A DNA stretch of 64,000 nucleotides from an uncultured Muribaculaceae bacterium (GCA_934663645.1 CAKUKR010000001.1:15081-79080), one strand, 5' to 3'; positions 17,119 through 26,055 are shown, numbered from the stretch's first letter. Notes: generated from the letters alone by a model not told the origin. Program-made: numbers and translations.

Positions 17119-18591
17119 ATGCAAAAAGACATTCTCCGACATCGCTGCCTGCGTTTCTTGAAAACAACTGTCTTGATTGGCTTCTTAATGCTGTCTTCAA
17201 CGATGCCTGCATACGGCGATGCCCTGTCAATCAAACAGCAGGGGGACTCAGCATTATACCACCAGCGCTATGCTGAGGCGCTGCGCCTGTATGCGGCGAG
17301 TGCAGACGCGGCACGCCACGAAACGAGGACTGACATCTGGCTGCGTTCCATGAGCAGTATCGGACAGGTATACGCGATGCTCGGCAACCATGACAGGGCA
17401 CTTGCATATTTCAAGAGGGTGCTTCCAGATGCTTCACAAGTCTCGGACCGGGATTTCAAGTCTTTGGTTCTTGTCGGCATAATCTCCAGCCTTTGCCAGC
17501 TGGGCAACACGCAAGAAGCAGAGCTGAACCTCGCTCAACTGGCAAAACATGACTGGCAAAACCACAGCCTCGGCGTGTATTACCAGTACTATCTGACAGG
17601 GTTGATAGCACAAAGCAACAATGACCACTCCACTGCCGCTCAATGTTTCAAGAAAGCGATAACATACGCCAGGACGAGCAAGCTGCCCCCCATATACGAA
17701 ACCGCCGCGACACTGTCAGCAGGGCATTCTTTCAAGCAAGAAAACTCCGTAGACACGGCAGCCAAATACCTCATGTCGGCTTCACAAAGGGCTTCGGCTG
17801 AAGGCTCACAAGCATGGACTGCCTTGGCATATTCCGAGTTGAACGATATTTATATGGCAAACGGAGACACTACGTTAGCCCTGGCGTATAAGAAACGTAC
17901 CGACTCTATATCCCAAGCGATCAGCAACCCCCAAATGCTCGCAACTGCAGAGAACCAGGTGTTCCACACAGAGGAAAAAGACAAAAACAGCCGTATCGGC
18001 GCCCTCAATGACACAGTGATGCGGCAACGCCTTGTCATGGCTGCTTTCGCAGCTCTCATTACGGCAATGGCTGTATTGACGTACATAATCTACAGGCAGA
18101 AAAAGAAACAAGAAGAAACTCTGCGCCTGGTCATAAACAAGGAACAAGAGATATCTCGCCAGGACAATGAGATAACCAAAGTGAGGAAAGAATACCTCAG
18201 TCACATCACCGACAGCAAGACCGCCGACCCGACTGGCGCATTGTCAGGCCTCTTTGACCGAATACTGACTGTATTTGAAAAACCGGAATTCGTTTTCTCC
18301 CCACAGTTCAACCTCGCCGTCCTTTGCAAGGAAGTGGGGTCAAACCGAACTTACGTATCAGCTGCCATCAACCAGCTTTACGGCAAGTCATTCTCCTCTC
18401 TGTTAAATGAAAGACGTGTGCGAGAAGGCTGCAATATGCTCAAAAACTCACAAGAGACTGTAACTGAAATTTCCCATGCGCTGGGATACAACTCCCCTAC
18501 ACGCTTCATATCATCGTTCAAGGCCATAATGGGCATGACACCGGCCGTATACCGCAAACTCTCCAAAGACGGCACGGCAGACGCTCAATAG
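17119..18591 (+). CDS. Membrane-bound TPR/AraC-family transcriptional regulator
   Basis: 490 residues. Signal or anchor segment 8-33, TPR-like helical repeats about 40-280 (DRALAYFKRVL, STAAQCFKKAITYA), a transmembrane helix about 303-325 (RLVMAAFAALITAMAVLTYI), a coiled coil about 326-360 and a C-terminal AraC/HTH_18 domain about 385-485 (AVLCKEVGSNRTYVSAAINQ, ISHALGYNSPTRFISSFKAI). This layout, a periplasmic sensor TPR joined to a cytoplasmic DNA-binding domain, is common among Bacteroidetes one-component regulators. It is divergent from the 16924 gene pair, the likely target. Its stop codon lies inside the 56-bp direct repeat and overlaps the convergent glycosidase gene by 7 bases. Low GC compared with neighbours suggests transfer with the cassette. 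Confidence 0.85.
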   Translation: MQKDILRHRCLRFLKTTVLIGFLMLSSTMPAYGDALSIKQQGDSALYHQRYAEALRLYAASADAARHETRTDIWLRSMSSIGQVYAMLGNHDRALAYFKRVLPDASQVSDRDFKSLVLVGIISSLCQLGNTQEAELNLAQLAKHDWQNHSLGVYYQYYLTGLIAQSNNDHSTAAQCFKKAITYARTSKLPPIYETAATLSAGHSFKQENSVDTAAKYLMSASQRASAEGSQAWTALAYSELNDIYMANGDTTLALAYKKRTDSISQAISNPQMLATAENQVFHTEEKDKNSRIGALNDTVMRQRLVMAAFAALITAMAVLTYIIYRQKKKQEETLRLVINKEQEISRQDNEITKVRKEYLSHITDSKTADPTGALSGLFDRILTVFEKPEFVFSPQFNLAVLCKEVGSNRTYVSAAINQLYGKSFSSLLNERRVREGCNMLKNSQETVTEISHALGYNSPTRFISSFKAIMGMTPAVYRKLSKDGTADAQ

Positions 18592-18638
18592 CGACGCAAT
18601 ATGACAGCGTCCATAAGGGCGTGGTTGGTGTGCAGGTT
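18583..18638 (-). repeat. 56-bp direct repeat, right copy
   Basis: This is the 3' end of the glycosidase gene and also supplies the last codons and stop of the convergent AraC-type gene. It matches 15551-15606 with 3 mismatches. Confidence 0.85.
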
Positions 18639-20825
18639 CATGTTCTCGTCACATTCGCGCAGGGTGAGGCGCAAGGTGTGCCGCCCCTGGGGCAGCGTGA
18701 CGCGGATGCTGTTGGACAGCCCCCAGTCGTCCCAGTTGGCGACACCGCGCTGCGGCATTACCACCATGCCGGCATCAACGCCGTCAACAGAGAGGGTGCG
18801 CACAGCCGCCTTGTTCTCCGTATTGACTGGGCCGTTGCCGTTGGCATACCTCACGCAGACGGCATATTCCCCGGCTTCGGCTATTTCGACGGGTATCTCA
18901 ACGGCAGGACGCTCGTGGTCGGTCTCCGCGAAGCCCGCGCCGCTGTAGCCGCTTACGGGCACAGCGGGACGGTAGCTGATTTCCGGCGACGACAGGGCTG
19001 TCCCCTCACCGGGGATTTCCACCTGCGTCTCCTCGCCGGCATACAGCGGCTCGGAGGCGAATGACGGCACTCCCTCTGCGGAAATGCCCACCACCTGCCA
19101 TTCGCCTGAAGCCGTTATGTCATATCGGGTCTGCCGCGTCTGCGCTACCTCCACGCCGTTGTGCAGCACCTTGTAGCATGCTATGTATTCTATCGGGTTC
19201 CATTCCAGGCGCATGCCGCCGGCAGAGAGCCGTGCCACAGGCGTGACCGGAGCTTTCACATTCGGGGTATGGTTGACCTGCACCGGCGGAATAGCCTCGT
19301 CATCCATGGCGACGACTATGTCGCAGTTGCCTTTCAGCCGCCGTGCGGGTATATAGGTCTCCCCCTCCTTCAGCGGCTTTCCGTTGAGCGTCACGGAGCG
19401 GACGCGGCTGCCGTAGCCGCTGACTGTCACATTGAGCGTCGCGCCACGGTAACTGATGCCCGTGAGAGTGCGCGTGTCGGCAAGAGCCTCGGGGACGAAA
19501 GGCCGCAGCGTGATGCCGTCCGGCTCGAAATTGAGTCCCATGAGCAAGCGCATGGTCAGGGCGATGTTGCCGGAGAGCGACCACAGCATGTTGGAGGAGT
19601 TGAGTTCGGTGTATATGTCGCCGTTGTCGAGGTTGAAATTCTCCTTGTTGGTGGCGAACAGAGCCGCCGGACGCACCACTGCCCCGATAGCCTCGAGCGT
19701 ACCCTGCTCGTTGCCGGCAGCCGCGTTGGCGAGAGCCCAGTACGAGCCGACGAAAGGCCACAGCGCGTTGTTGTGGTAGCTGGGCATATCGGCTATCTGC
19801 GGGAAGAATATGGCTGTGCCGAAGGGGGTGACGGGGTGACGCTCCGTTATGGAACGAGCCTGCTGGGGCGAAGCAATGCCGTACAGGACAGCCAGCGATG
19901 AGCCGAGGGTCTCGTAGCGAGGGTTGGCAATCAGGTTGTCGCGGCCGTAGGTGTACATGAAGTAATCCCCCATTGAGTCGTCCCAGAAGCGGGCGTTGAC
20001 ACGCTCGGCAATGGCATCGGCACGCTCGGCGTATTCGCGAGCCTCAGCTTTCCGCCCGAGTATCGCCGCCATTTGCGACATGACGCGCACGGAGGCCGCG
20101 TATAACATATTCGTGCCCATGGCTTCTGACTTCGCGATGTCAGCCGTCTGCATCCACTTGGGATAGCTCTGCTCGCGCCAGTCGATGAATGATGTCTCTC
20201 CAGTCATCAGCCCCGAGCGCGCCACGGTCTCGCTGTCTTTCGCCAGCGAGCTGCACGCTATCGGGTATACGGTCTCGAGCCACGCCCTGTCGCCGGTGAC
20301 TTTGTAGACTTCCCACGCGGCAAGCACCCACACCAGCCTGTCGGAGGATACGGGCCATGCGCCGCCGCTGCCGGTGTCCTGTATGATCTGCCCCTGTCCG
20401 TTTACCTTGCGCATAAGCGAGATGCGCGAGGCCTCGGGCTGCAACGCTGCCATGGAGAGGATGATGGAGTAGCTCACGTCGCGTGTCCACACGCCCGCCC
20501 ATTCCTTGCCGGTACGCAGCGTGGTGTCCGGCTCGACAGCGTTGACCATCTCGTCAAGGCCCATGTTGAAAACGGCTTGGAGGAGACGGTTGGAGGCCTC
20601 GAGCCGTGGATATGCTGACAGGTCGTTTTTGCGCCGCCAGCTCTGCTCAATGGGCATGAAATAGCCGGGGCGTGCATGGTATGTTGACTTTATCTCCTCC
20701 GGGGAGACTGCCCATGCGCGGTATTCGCCCTGGACTATGGTGTCGCCGCGCCATTCGTAGGCTCCGGTGGAAACTATCGTCGGTGTCACAGCCGCCGCAG
20801 CAGCTATCATCAGGCTTGTCAGCAT
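18585..20825 (-). CDS. Secreted six-hairpin (alpha/alpha barrel) glycosidase-like protein
   Basis: 746 residues with a short signal peptide (MLTSLMIAAAAAVTP). The core (about 70-490) has helical-barrel features of six-hairpin glycosidases: KEWAGVWTRDVSYSIILSMA, DTGSGGAWPVSSDRLVWVLA, FIDWREQSYPKWMQ and YHNNALWPFVGSYWALANAA. The acidic residues in WTRD and DWRE are candidates for catalysis. A fibronectin-like stretch (about 545-620) and a CBM6/35-like C-terminal domain (about 640-746, EIAEAGEYAVCVRYANGNGP ... WDDWGLSNSIRVTLPQGRHT) suggest carbohydrate binding. I cannot assign the GH family. It starts 24 bases after rnr, in the same direction, and converges with the AraC-type gene. Confidence 0.75.
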   Translation of the reverse strand: MLTSLMIAAAAAVTPTIVSTGAYEWRGDTIVQGEYRAWAVSPEEIKSTYHARPGYFMPIEQSWRRKNDLSAYPRLEASNRLLQAVFNMGLDEMVNAVEPDTTLRTGKEWAGVWTRDVSYSIILSMAALQPEASRISLMRKVNGQGQIIQDTGSGGAWPVSSDRLVWVLAAWEVYKVTGDRAWLETVYPIACSSLAKDSETVARSGLMTGETSFIDWREQSYPKWMQTADIAKSEAMGTNMLYAASVRVMSQMAAILGRKAEAREYAERADAIAERVNARFWDDSMGDYFMYTYGRDNLIANPRYETLGSSLAVLYGIASPQQARSITERHPVTPFGTAIFFPQIADMPSYHNNALWPFVGSYWALANAAAGNEQGTLEAIGAVVRPAALFATNKENFNLDNGDIYTELNSSNMLWSLSGNIALTMRLLMGLNFEPDGITLRPFVPEALADTRTLTGISYRGATLNVTVSGYGSRVRSVTLNGKPLKEGETYIPARRLKGNCDIVVAMDDEAIPPVQVNHTPNVKAPVTPVARLSAGGMRLEWNPIEYIACYKVLHNGVEVAQTRQTRYDITASGEWQVVGISAEGVPSFASEPLYAGEETQVEIPGEGTALSSPEISYRPAVPVSGYSGAGFAETDHERPAVEIPVEIAEAGEYAVCVRYANGNGPVNTENKAAVRTLSVDGVDAGMVVMPQRGVANWDDWGLSNSIRVTLPQGRHTLRLTLRECDENMNLHTNHALMDAVILRRY

Positions 20826-20849
20826 ATATCCGGTCAGTGTTTGTGCCGT

Positions 20850-23108
20850 TCAGCGGCGTTTCTTGCGAGCATCCTTTGCAGGGCGTTTGTTGGGGCGGCC
20901 CTTGTGGCTTTTGCCACGGTTGAAATTCACCGGGGCGAGCGGCTTGTCGGGGTTGCCGCTGTCGGAAACGAGGGCGAAATCAAGCTGGCGGCGGTCGAGG
21001 TCGGCGCGTGCCACCTGTATCTTCACACGGTCGCCGAGGGTATAGCGCACATGGGTGTTGCGCCCTATGAGACAATAGTTCTTCTCGTCAAAGTCGTAGT
21101 ACTTGTCGTCGAGGTCGCGCACCGGCACCAGGCCTTCGCACTTGTTTTCATCGAGTTCAACATACAGCCCCCACTCGGTGACGTGCGAGATTATGCCGTC
21201 ATATACCTCGCCGATGTGGTCTGCCATGTATTCCACCTGCTTGTAGCGTATCGAGGCACGCTCGGCGTTTGAGGCGAGCTGCTCCATGTCTGAGGAGTGC
21301 TTGCACAGTTCCTCCGTCTTGACGCGGTCCGCGCTGCGCCCGCCCTCGGCATAGCGTGTCAGCAGCCGGTGCACCATCATGTCGGGATAGCGGCGTATCG
21401 GGGAGGTGAAATGCGTGTAATAGTCCACCGCCAGGCCGTAGTGGCCAATGTTCTCGGTGGTGTATATAGCTTTCGCCATGGAACGGATGGCAAGTATGGA
21501 AAGCATGTTCTCCTCGCCGCGCCCCTTCACGTCGTGGAGCATCTTGTTGAGGCTATTGTTGACCTCACGCGCACGCCCCTCTGTGACTAAGCGGAAGCCG
21601 AACCGTGCGGCTATAAGCGCGAAATTGCCCATCTTCTCGGGGTCGGGGGAGTCATGCACACGGTAGACGAATGTCTTGGCCTTCTTGCCGCGGGCTGCCA
21701 TGCCTACCGACTGCGCCACATACATGTTGGCAAGGAGCATGAACTCCTCGATGAGCTTGTTGGCATCCTTCGACTCCTTGAAGAAGACAGACACGGGGTG
21801 TCCCTTTTCGTCAATCTCGAAGCGCACCTCCTCGCGGTCAAACTCCACAGCCCCGTTGTCAAAACGGCGTTGGCGCAACTTCTTGGCGAGAACATTGAGC
21901 TGCAATATTTCCTCGCGGAAGTCACCCTCGCCAGTCTCGATGATCTGCTGCGCCTCCTCGTATGTGAAACGGCGGTTGCTGCGTATCACCGTGCGGTGTA
22001 TGCGGCAGTTGATGACATTGGCCTCCCCGTCAAGCTCAAATATGGCGGAATATGTAAGTTTGTCCTCGTCTGGACGCAACGAGCAGATGCCGTTGCTGAG
22101 GTGTTCGGGAAGCATCGGGATAGTGCGGTCAACGAGGTAGACGCTCGTGGCACGCTGCTGCGCCTCACGGTCGATAACAGAGCCAGGCAGCACATAATGC
22201 GTCACATCGGCGATATGCACGCCGACCTCCCAGTTGCCGTTTTCCAGCTGGCGTATGGAGAGGGCATCGTCAAAGTCCTTGGCATCTCGAGGGTCAATCG
22301 TAAATGTAGTGACCTGGCGGAAATCTTCGCGCCGCGCCACTTCCTCATCGGTAATGCCGGCATCGATCTTGTCGGCAGCCTTCTCCACAGCCTGCGGGTA
22401 GCGGTAGGGCAAGCCGTACTCGGCAAGTATGGCGTGCATCTCGGCATTGTTCTCCCCTTTCCGGCCGAGGACATCCACGATGACGCCGCGCGGTGTCATC
22501 TCGTCGTCGCGCCATTTCTCGATGCGAGCCACAGCCTTGTCGCCGTCCTTTGCGCCGTGCAGCTTGGAGCGCGGTATGAGGATGTCGGCAGCGAGGAATT
22601 TCGAGTCGGGCACCAGCACGGCGACGTTGTTGTCGTCTATCTTGACCTCGCCGACAAACTTCTGCTCCTTGGCCTCGATGATTTCCACCACGCGGGCCTC
22701 GGGGTCCTGTCCGCGCCGTGAGGCTGAGACGACCACCCTGACCTTGTCGCCGTTGAGGGCGTGCATCGAGTTGCGCTCTGCCACAAATATGCTCTCGTCA
22801 TCGACAATGACCGAGTTGCGGCCGTTGCTGCGGCGCACGAAATAGCCGACGCTCTCCGTGCCTCGGTTGGCTTTCGCCTTGTAGCGGCCGAGGCTCACCT
22901 CGATGATTTCGCCGGCAGCGGCCAGCGCGTCGAGTATGTTGATGACATCTATCCTGTTGGAACGCTGGGTTGCGCCGATGCCGTATGCTATCTGCTTATA
23001 GTTGAAGGCCTGGTTGGGGCTGTGCTGCAAAAACTCCAAGACGAGGCTCTGCACCTCGTTCTTGCGCATACGGTGGCGGTTTGCCCCCATCTTGTCCTTT
23101 TCTTTCAT
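20850..23108 (-). CDS. rnr: Ribonuclease R
   Basis: 752 residues from the ATG at 23106-23108 (MKEKDKMGANRHRMRKNEVQ). A GTG start 13 codons upstream is possible but adds residues unlike the family. An N-terminal winged-helix-like region and cold-shock domains lead to the RNB catalytic domain (TFTIDPRDAKDFDDALSI, with the metal-binding Asp cluster; HYGLAVDYYTHFTSPIRRYP), then an S1 domain (YDGIISHVTEWGLYVELDEN) and a basic tail (RGKSHKGRPNKRPAKDARKK). It degrades structured RNA 3' to 5' in the cytoplasm. A promoter is seen at 23192-23222. The glycosidase gene follows within 24 bases. Confidence 0.96.
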   Translation of the reverse strand: MKEKDKMGANRHRMRKNEVQSLVLEFLQHSPNQAFNYKQIAYGIGATQRSNRIDVINILDALAAAGEIIEVSLGRYKAKANRGTESVGYFVRRSNGRNSVIVDDESIFVAERNSMHALNGDKVRVVVSASRRGQDPEARVVEIIEAKEQKFVGEVKIDDNNVAVLVPDSKFLAADILIPRSKLHGAKDGDKAVARIEKWRDDEMTPRGVIVDVLGRKGENNAEMHAILAEYGLPYRYPQAVEKAADKIDAGITDEEVARREDFRQVTTFTIDPRDAKDFDDALSIRQLENGNWEVGVHIADVTHYVLPGSVIDREAQQRATSVYLVDRTIPMLPEHLSNGICSLRPDEDKLTYSAIFELDGEANVINCRIHRTVIRSNRRFTYEEAQQIIETGEGDFREEILQLNVLAKKLRQRRFDNGAVEFDREEVRFEIDEKGHPVSVFFKESKDANKLIEEFMLLANMYVAQSVGMAARGKKAKTFVYRVHDSPDPEKMGNFALIAARFGFRLVTEGRAREVNNSLNKMLHDVKGRGEENMLSILAIRSMAKAIYTTENIGHYGLAVDYYTHFTSPIRRYPDMMVHRLLTRYAEGGRSADRVKTEELCKHSSDMEQLASNAERASIRYKQVEYMADHIGEVYDGIISHVTEWGLYVELDENKCEGLVPVRDLDDKYYDFDEKNYCLIGRNTHVRYTLGDRVKIQVARADLDRRQLDFALVSDSGNPDKPLAPVNFNRGKSHKGRPNKRPAKDARKKRR

Positions 23109-23191
23109 AAATGACTGTGTATTAGAATAATCACTTGGCGAACACACCTGCCAACGCTCACCGCCAGCTGTATCCCCCTATTATTAGAACG

Positions 23192-23222
23192 CTAATTTAG
23201 CCAGAATTATCGAATGTGCAAA
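23192..23222 (-). promoter_or_regulatory. Promoter of rnr
   Basis: The minus strand has TTTG (23219-23222), a 19-base spacer and TAAATTAG (23192-23199), which matches TAnnTTTG at all but one position. It lies about 85 bases before the rnr ATG. Confidence 0.5.
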
Positions 23223-23269
23223 ATCAAATGCACTTGCCCACACCCTCGTTTTTATGCGCAGCTTGGTAG

Positions 23270-23289
23270 GGACACGGCGTGCCGCGTCC
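23270..23289. repeat. REP-like palindromic element
   Basis: A 9-bp inverted repeat with one mismatch and a 2-base centre, in the context GTAGGGACACGGCGTGCCGC. It resembles short GC-rich intergenic repeats scattered through many bacterial genomes. Only one copy was noticed in this window, between rnr and uvrC. Confidence 0.4.
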
Positions 23290-23367
23290 GAAGAGAAGTA
23301 AACACAATCAGCTGATATGCAGCAATTTAGACGTGACACAGCACACCATGTCCTTACGCTGCAACAA

Positions 23368-25311
23368 CTATTCAGCAGTTGAGGCGAGGGCATCGTGGAC
23401 GAGGCGGGCCTTGGCCTGACCGATTTCGGCCACCAGTTCCTCCTGCGTTGCCTCGCGTATGCGTTTCAGGCTCTTGAAGCGGCGCATCAGCCGTGTCACT
23501 GTCGCCGGGCCTATCCCCTGAATGGTGTCAAGCACGCTGACAGCCTGCCCCTTGGAACGGCGCAGCCGGTGGTGGGTGATGCCAAACCGGTGAGCCTCGT
23601 CGCGCAGATGCTGCACCACCCGCAGCGAGGGACTTTTCTTGTCGATGTACAGCGGGAACGAGTCCCCGGGGAAATAAATCTCCTCGAGGCGTTTCGCTAT
23701 GCCCACGAGAGCCACTTGCCCGCGTATGCCCATTTCGTCAAACGCCTCTACCGCCGCGCTCAGCTGCCCCTTGCCGCCATCGACTACCACCATGTCGGGG
23801 AGGCTCTCCCCTTCCGACATCATACGCGAATAGCGGCGGTGCAGCACCTCCTTCATGGAGGCGAAATCGTCTGCGCCGACGACGGTCTTGATGAGGAAAT
23901 GGCGGTAATCTTTCTTGCTCGGCTTGCCGTTGCGGAACACGACGCAGCTTGCCACCGGATTTGTCCCTTGTATGTTGGAGTTGTCAAAGCACTCTATGTG
24001 GCGCGGCTGCACAGTGAGCCGGAAGTCAGCCTTCATCCGCTCCATTAGCCGCTCCACAGCGGTGTCGGGATTGAGCTTCTCGGCCAGCTTTATCTTGTCT
24101 GCCATATACTGCCGCACGTTTTTCTCGGCGACACCGAGAATGCCGCGCATTGCGCCTCGCTGCGGCACAGTGAACGTCACGCCCTCAAACTCCACGTCAG
24201 GAAGGAACGGCACGATCACTTTCGCAAATTTGCGGTCGAAGCGGCGAGACACTTCCGACACGGCCATCGACAGGATTTCCGCGCCCTGCTCCTCGAGGCG
24301 GCGGCGGTATTCGAGGTTGAGGCTCTGCACTACCGCGCCGTTGTGCAGATGTATGAAGTTGACGTATGCGCTGCGGCCGTCTTCGTCCTCTGCATACCCG
24401 AATATGTCGAAATCGCCGTTTTCCGCCATCGGAATCACGCTCTTGGCGTTGTATTTCTTGACGAGCAGATATTTCTCCTTGACCTGGGCAGCCTCCTCGA
24501 AGCGCAGCTCCGCTGCGAGGCCGTTCATCTGCTGCAACAGCATACGCTCCAACTCAACGGTTCCGCCGCCGAGTATCTTGCGCACCGATGAAACGGTGTC
24601 AGCGTAAGCCGCCTCCCCTATCAGCCCTTGGCACGCGCCGCCGCATTTGCCGATGTGATAGTCCAGGCACAGGCGCAGTTTGCCTCGCTTGACCACATCT
24701 GGCGTTATCGCATGGCGGCAACTGCGCAACGGATAGATGTCGCGTATCAGCTGCAGGACTGTTTTGGCAGAAGCGACGTTGGTATACGGCCCGAAATACC
24801 GTCCTTTTTCGGTATGCTCGCGTGTCAGGAACACCCTTGGGTACATTTCGGAAGTAAGCACTATCCACGGATATGATTTGTCGTCCTTTAGCAGGACATT
24901 GTATCGCGGCGAATACTCCTTGATCATCGCGTTTTCGAGGTGCAGAGCCTCCTCCTCGCTTGCGACGACGATGAAACGCATATCGACGATGTTGCGCACG
25001 AGCAGGTTTGTGCGCAGCACGCTGTGTATGCGGTTGAAATATGAGCTTACACGCCGCTTCAGCCGCTTGGCCTTGCCCACATATATCACCTTGCCGTCAC
25101 GGTTGAGATACATATACACCCCGGGGGATTCGGGCAGGGACAGTATCTTGCGGCGAAGGTTCTCGCCGGGGCGGTTCTCGCGTATGTCCTCGAGGGTTCT
25201 GTCGGGGACAATGTCGATGGAAAAACCGCCGATTTCATCGACGATACGGCCTACATCCACAAGGTCGGAGCTAACCATTGTTTCACGTGGAACATCCTCA
25301 ATCTCTTCCAT
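23368..25311 (-). CDS. uvrC: Excinuclease ABC subunit C
   Basis: 647 residues from the first ATG (MEEIEDVPRETMVSSDLVDV); the next in-frame ATG at 25276-25278 would leave 636. The GIY-YIG nuclease domain (about 60-140) has SPGVYMYLNRDGKVIYVGKA and RRVSSYF. A UVR-like segment, the RNase H-like UvrC domain (IECFDNSNIQGTNPVASCVV, DMVVVDGGKGQLSAAV) and C-terminal HhH motifs (LDTIQGIGPATVTRLMRRFK) follow. It makes both incisions in nucleotide excision repair with UvrA and UvrB. The N-terminal extension before the GIY-YIG domain is long for the family and contains a parS-like site (25279-25294). It lies downstream of apt and mnmG in the same direction. Confidence 0.96.
   Translation of the reverse strand: MEEIEDVPRETMVSSDLVDVGRIVDEIGGFSIDIVPDRTLEDIRENRPGENLRRKILSLPESPGVYMYLNRDGKVIYVGKAKRLKRRVSSYFNRIHSVLRTNLLVRNIVDMRFIVVASEEEALHLENAMIKEYSPRYNVLLKDDKSYPWIVLTSEMYPRVFLTREHTEKGRYFGPYTNVASAKTVLQLIRDIYPLRSCRHAITPDVVKRGKLRLCLDYHIGKCGGACQGLIGEAAYADTVSSVRKILGGGTVELERMLLQQMNGLAAELRFEEAAQVKEKYLLVKKYNAKSVIPMAENGDFDIFGYAEDEDGRSAYVNFIHLHNGAVVQSLNLEYRRRLEEQGAEILSMAVSEVSRRFDRKFAKVIVPFLPDVEFEGVTFTVPQRGAMRGILGVAEKNVRQYMADKIKLAEKLNPDTAVERLMERMKADFRLTVQPRHIECFDNSNIQGTNPVASCVVFRNGKPSKKDYRHFLIKTVVGADDFASMKEVLHRRYSRMMSEGESLPDMVVVDGGKGQLSAAVEAFDEMGIRGQVALVGIAKRLEEIYFPGDSFPLYIDKKSPSLRVVQHLRDEAHRFGITHHRLRRSKGQAVSVLDTIQGIGPATVTRLMRRFKSLKRIREATQEELVAEIGQAKARLVHDALASTAE
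25279..25294. promoter_or_regulatory. parS-like site (ParB/Spo0J binding), copy 1
   Basis: Reads TGTTTCACGTGGAACA, one base from the bacterial parS consensus TGTTTCACGTGAAACA and fully within the variation of known sites. It lies within the first codons of uvrC, or directly before the uvrC start if the second ATG is used. Confidence 0.8.
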
Positions 25312-25343
25312 ATCAGACAGCTATGAGATTAGTTTTGACAATC

Positions 25344-25390
25344 CAGACAGGCATTCACCGCGAAAATTCGAGCGGCGAACAACCTGTCTG
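25344..25390 (-). promoter_or_regulatory. Inverted repeat in the uvrC leader
   Basis: Perfect 8-bp arms CAGACAGG (25344-25351) and CCTGTCTG (25383-25390) around a 31-base loop, 33-79 bases upstream of uvrC. It could form an mRNA leader stem or bind a regulator; no function can be assigned. Confidence 0.3.
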
Positions 25391-25412
25391 ACATCAAGAA
25401 ACTAACTAAACC

Positions 25413-25433
25413 ATATCCGATTTAATCGGATAT
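25413..25433. promoter_or_regulatory. 21-base AT-rich palindrome after apt
   Basis: Two perfect 10-base arms around a single central T, starting 11 bases after the apt stop. No T-run follows on the minus strand, so it is not a clear terminator for apt; an operator or mRNA 3'-end hairpin is possible. Confidence 0.4.
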
Positions 25434-25444
25434 TTTTGGTCATT

Positions 25445-25969
25445 TCAGTACTTCAAAAGCGACGACACCTCGCAGTCCTTCGGCAGGTTGTCACGCCCCT
25501 TCAGATCAGTCAATTCAACGATGAAATTGATGTAGACCTTCTTAGGATTCATGCTCTTGACGAGTTCGTAGGCAGCCGCCATTGTGCCGCCTGTGGCGAG
25601 GAGGTCATCGTGGATTAGGACGACGTCATTCTCGTTGATCGCGTCGCTGTGCATCTCGATAGTGTCAACGCCATACTCTTTGGCATACGCCTTTTTGATA
25701 GTCACGGAGGGGAGCTTGCCAGGCTTGCGGGCTGGCACAAATCCGCAACCGAGCTCGTATGCAACTATCGAGCCGCCGATGAAGCCGCGAGATTCGATGC
25801 CCACGACTTTGGTCACTCCTTTGTCACGATAGAGGTCGGCAACAGCGCGGCCCATAGTGCGCAATGCGTCGCCGTCCTTTATCATCGTGGTCAGGTCGCG
25901 GAACATAATCCCTTTGGAGGGAAAATCAGGCACATCACGGATGATGGCTTTGAGGTCTTCTACTTTCAT
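25445..25969 (-). CDS. apt: Adenine phosphoribosyltransferase
   Basis: 174 residues from the ATG at 25967-25969 (MKVEDLKAIIRDVPDFPSKG); an upstream TTG in frame is less likely because the family starts here. The PRPP-binding loop is VVLIHDDLLATGGTMAAA, and FRDLTTMI and VVGIESRGFIGGS are typical of Apt. It salvages adenine to AMP in the cytoplasm. It lies between mnmG and uvrC, a conserved Bacteroidales order. The 87-base gap to mnmG holds a perfect parS-like palindrome. Confidence 0.95.
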   Translation of the reverse strand: MKVEDLKAIIRDVPDFPSKGIMFRDLTTMIKDGDALRTMGRAVADLYRDKGVTKVVGIESRGFIGGSIVAYELGCGFVPARKPGKLPSVTIKKAYAKEYGVDTIEMHSDAINENDVVLIHDDLLATGGTMAAAYELVKSMNPKKVYINFIVELTDLKGRDNLPKDCEVSSLLKY

Positions 25970-26005
25970 AACTTCGATATTGTATGTTGTTTCTGTCAAA
26001 CCAAT

Positions 26006-26025
26006 ATTGTTCCACGTGGAACAAT
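26006..26025. promoter_or_regulatory. parS-like site, copy 2 (perfect 20-bp palindrome)
   Basis: The core TGTTCCACGTGGAACA (26008-26023) is flanked so that the palindrome extends over 20 bases. It differs from the consensus only at positions that vary among known parS sites. It is intergenic, between mnmG and apt, 712 bases from the first copy edge to edge. Confidence 0.85.
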
Positions 26026-26055
26026 CAGTATATAAAATGCTGTCAGCATGAAGGG

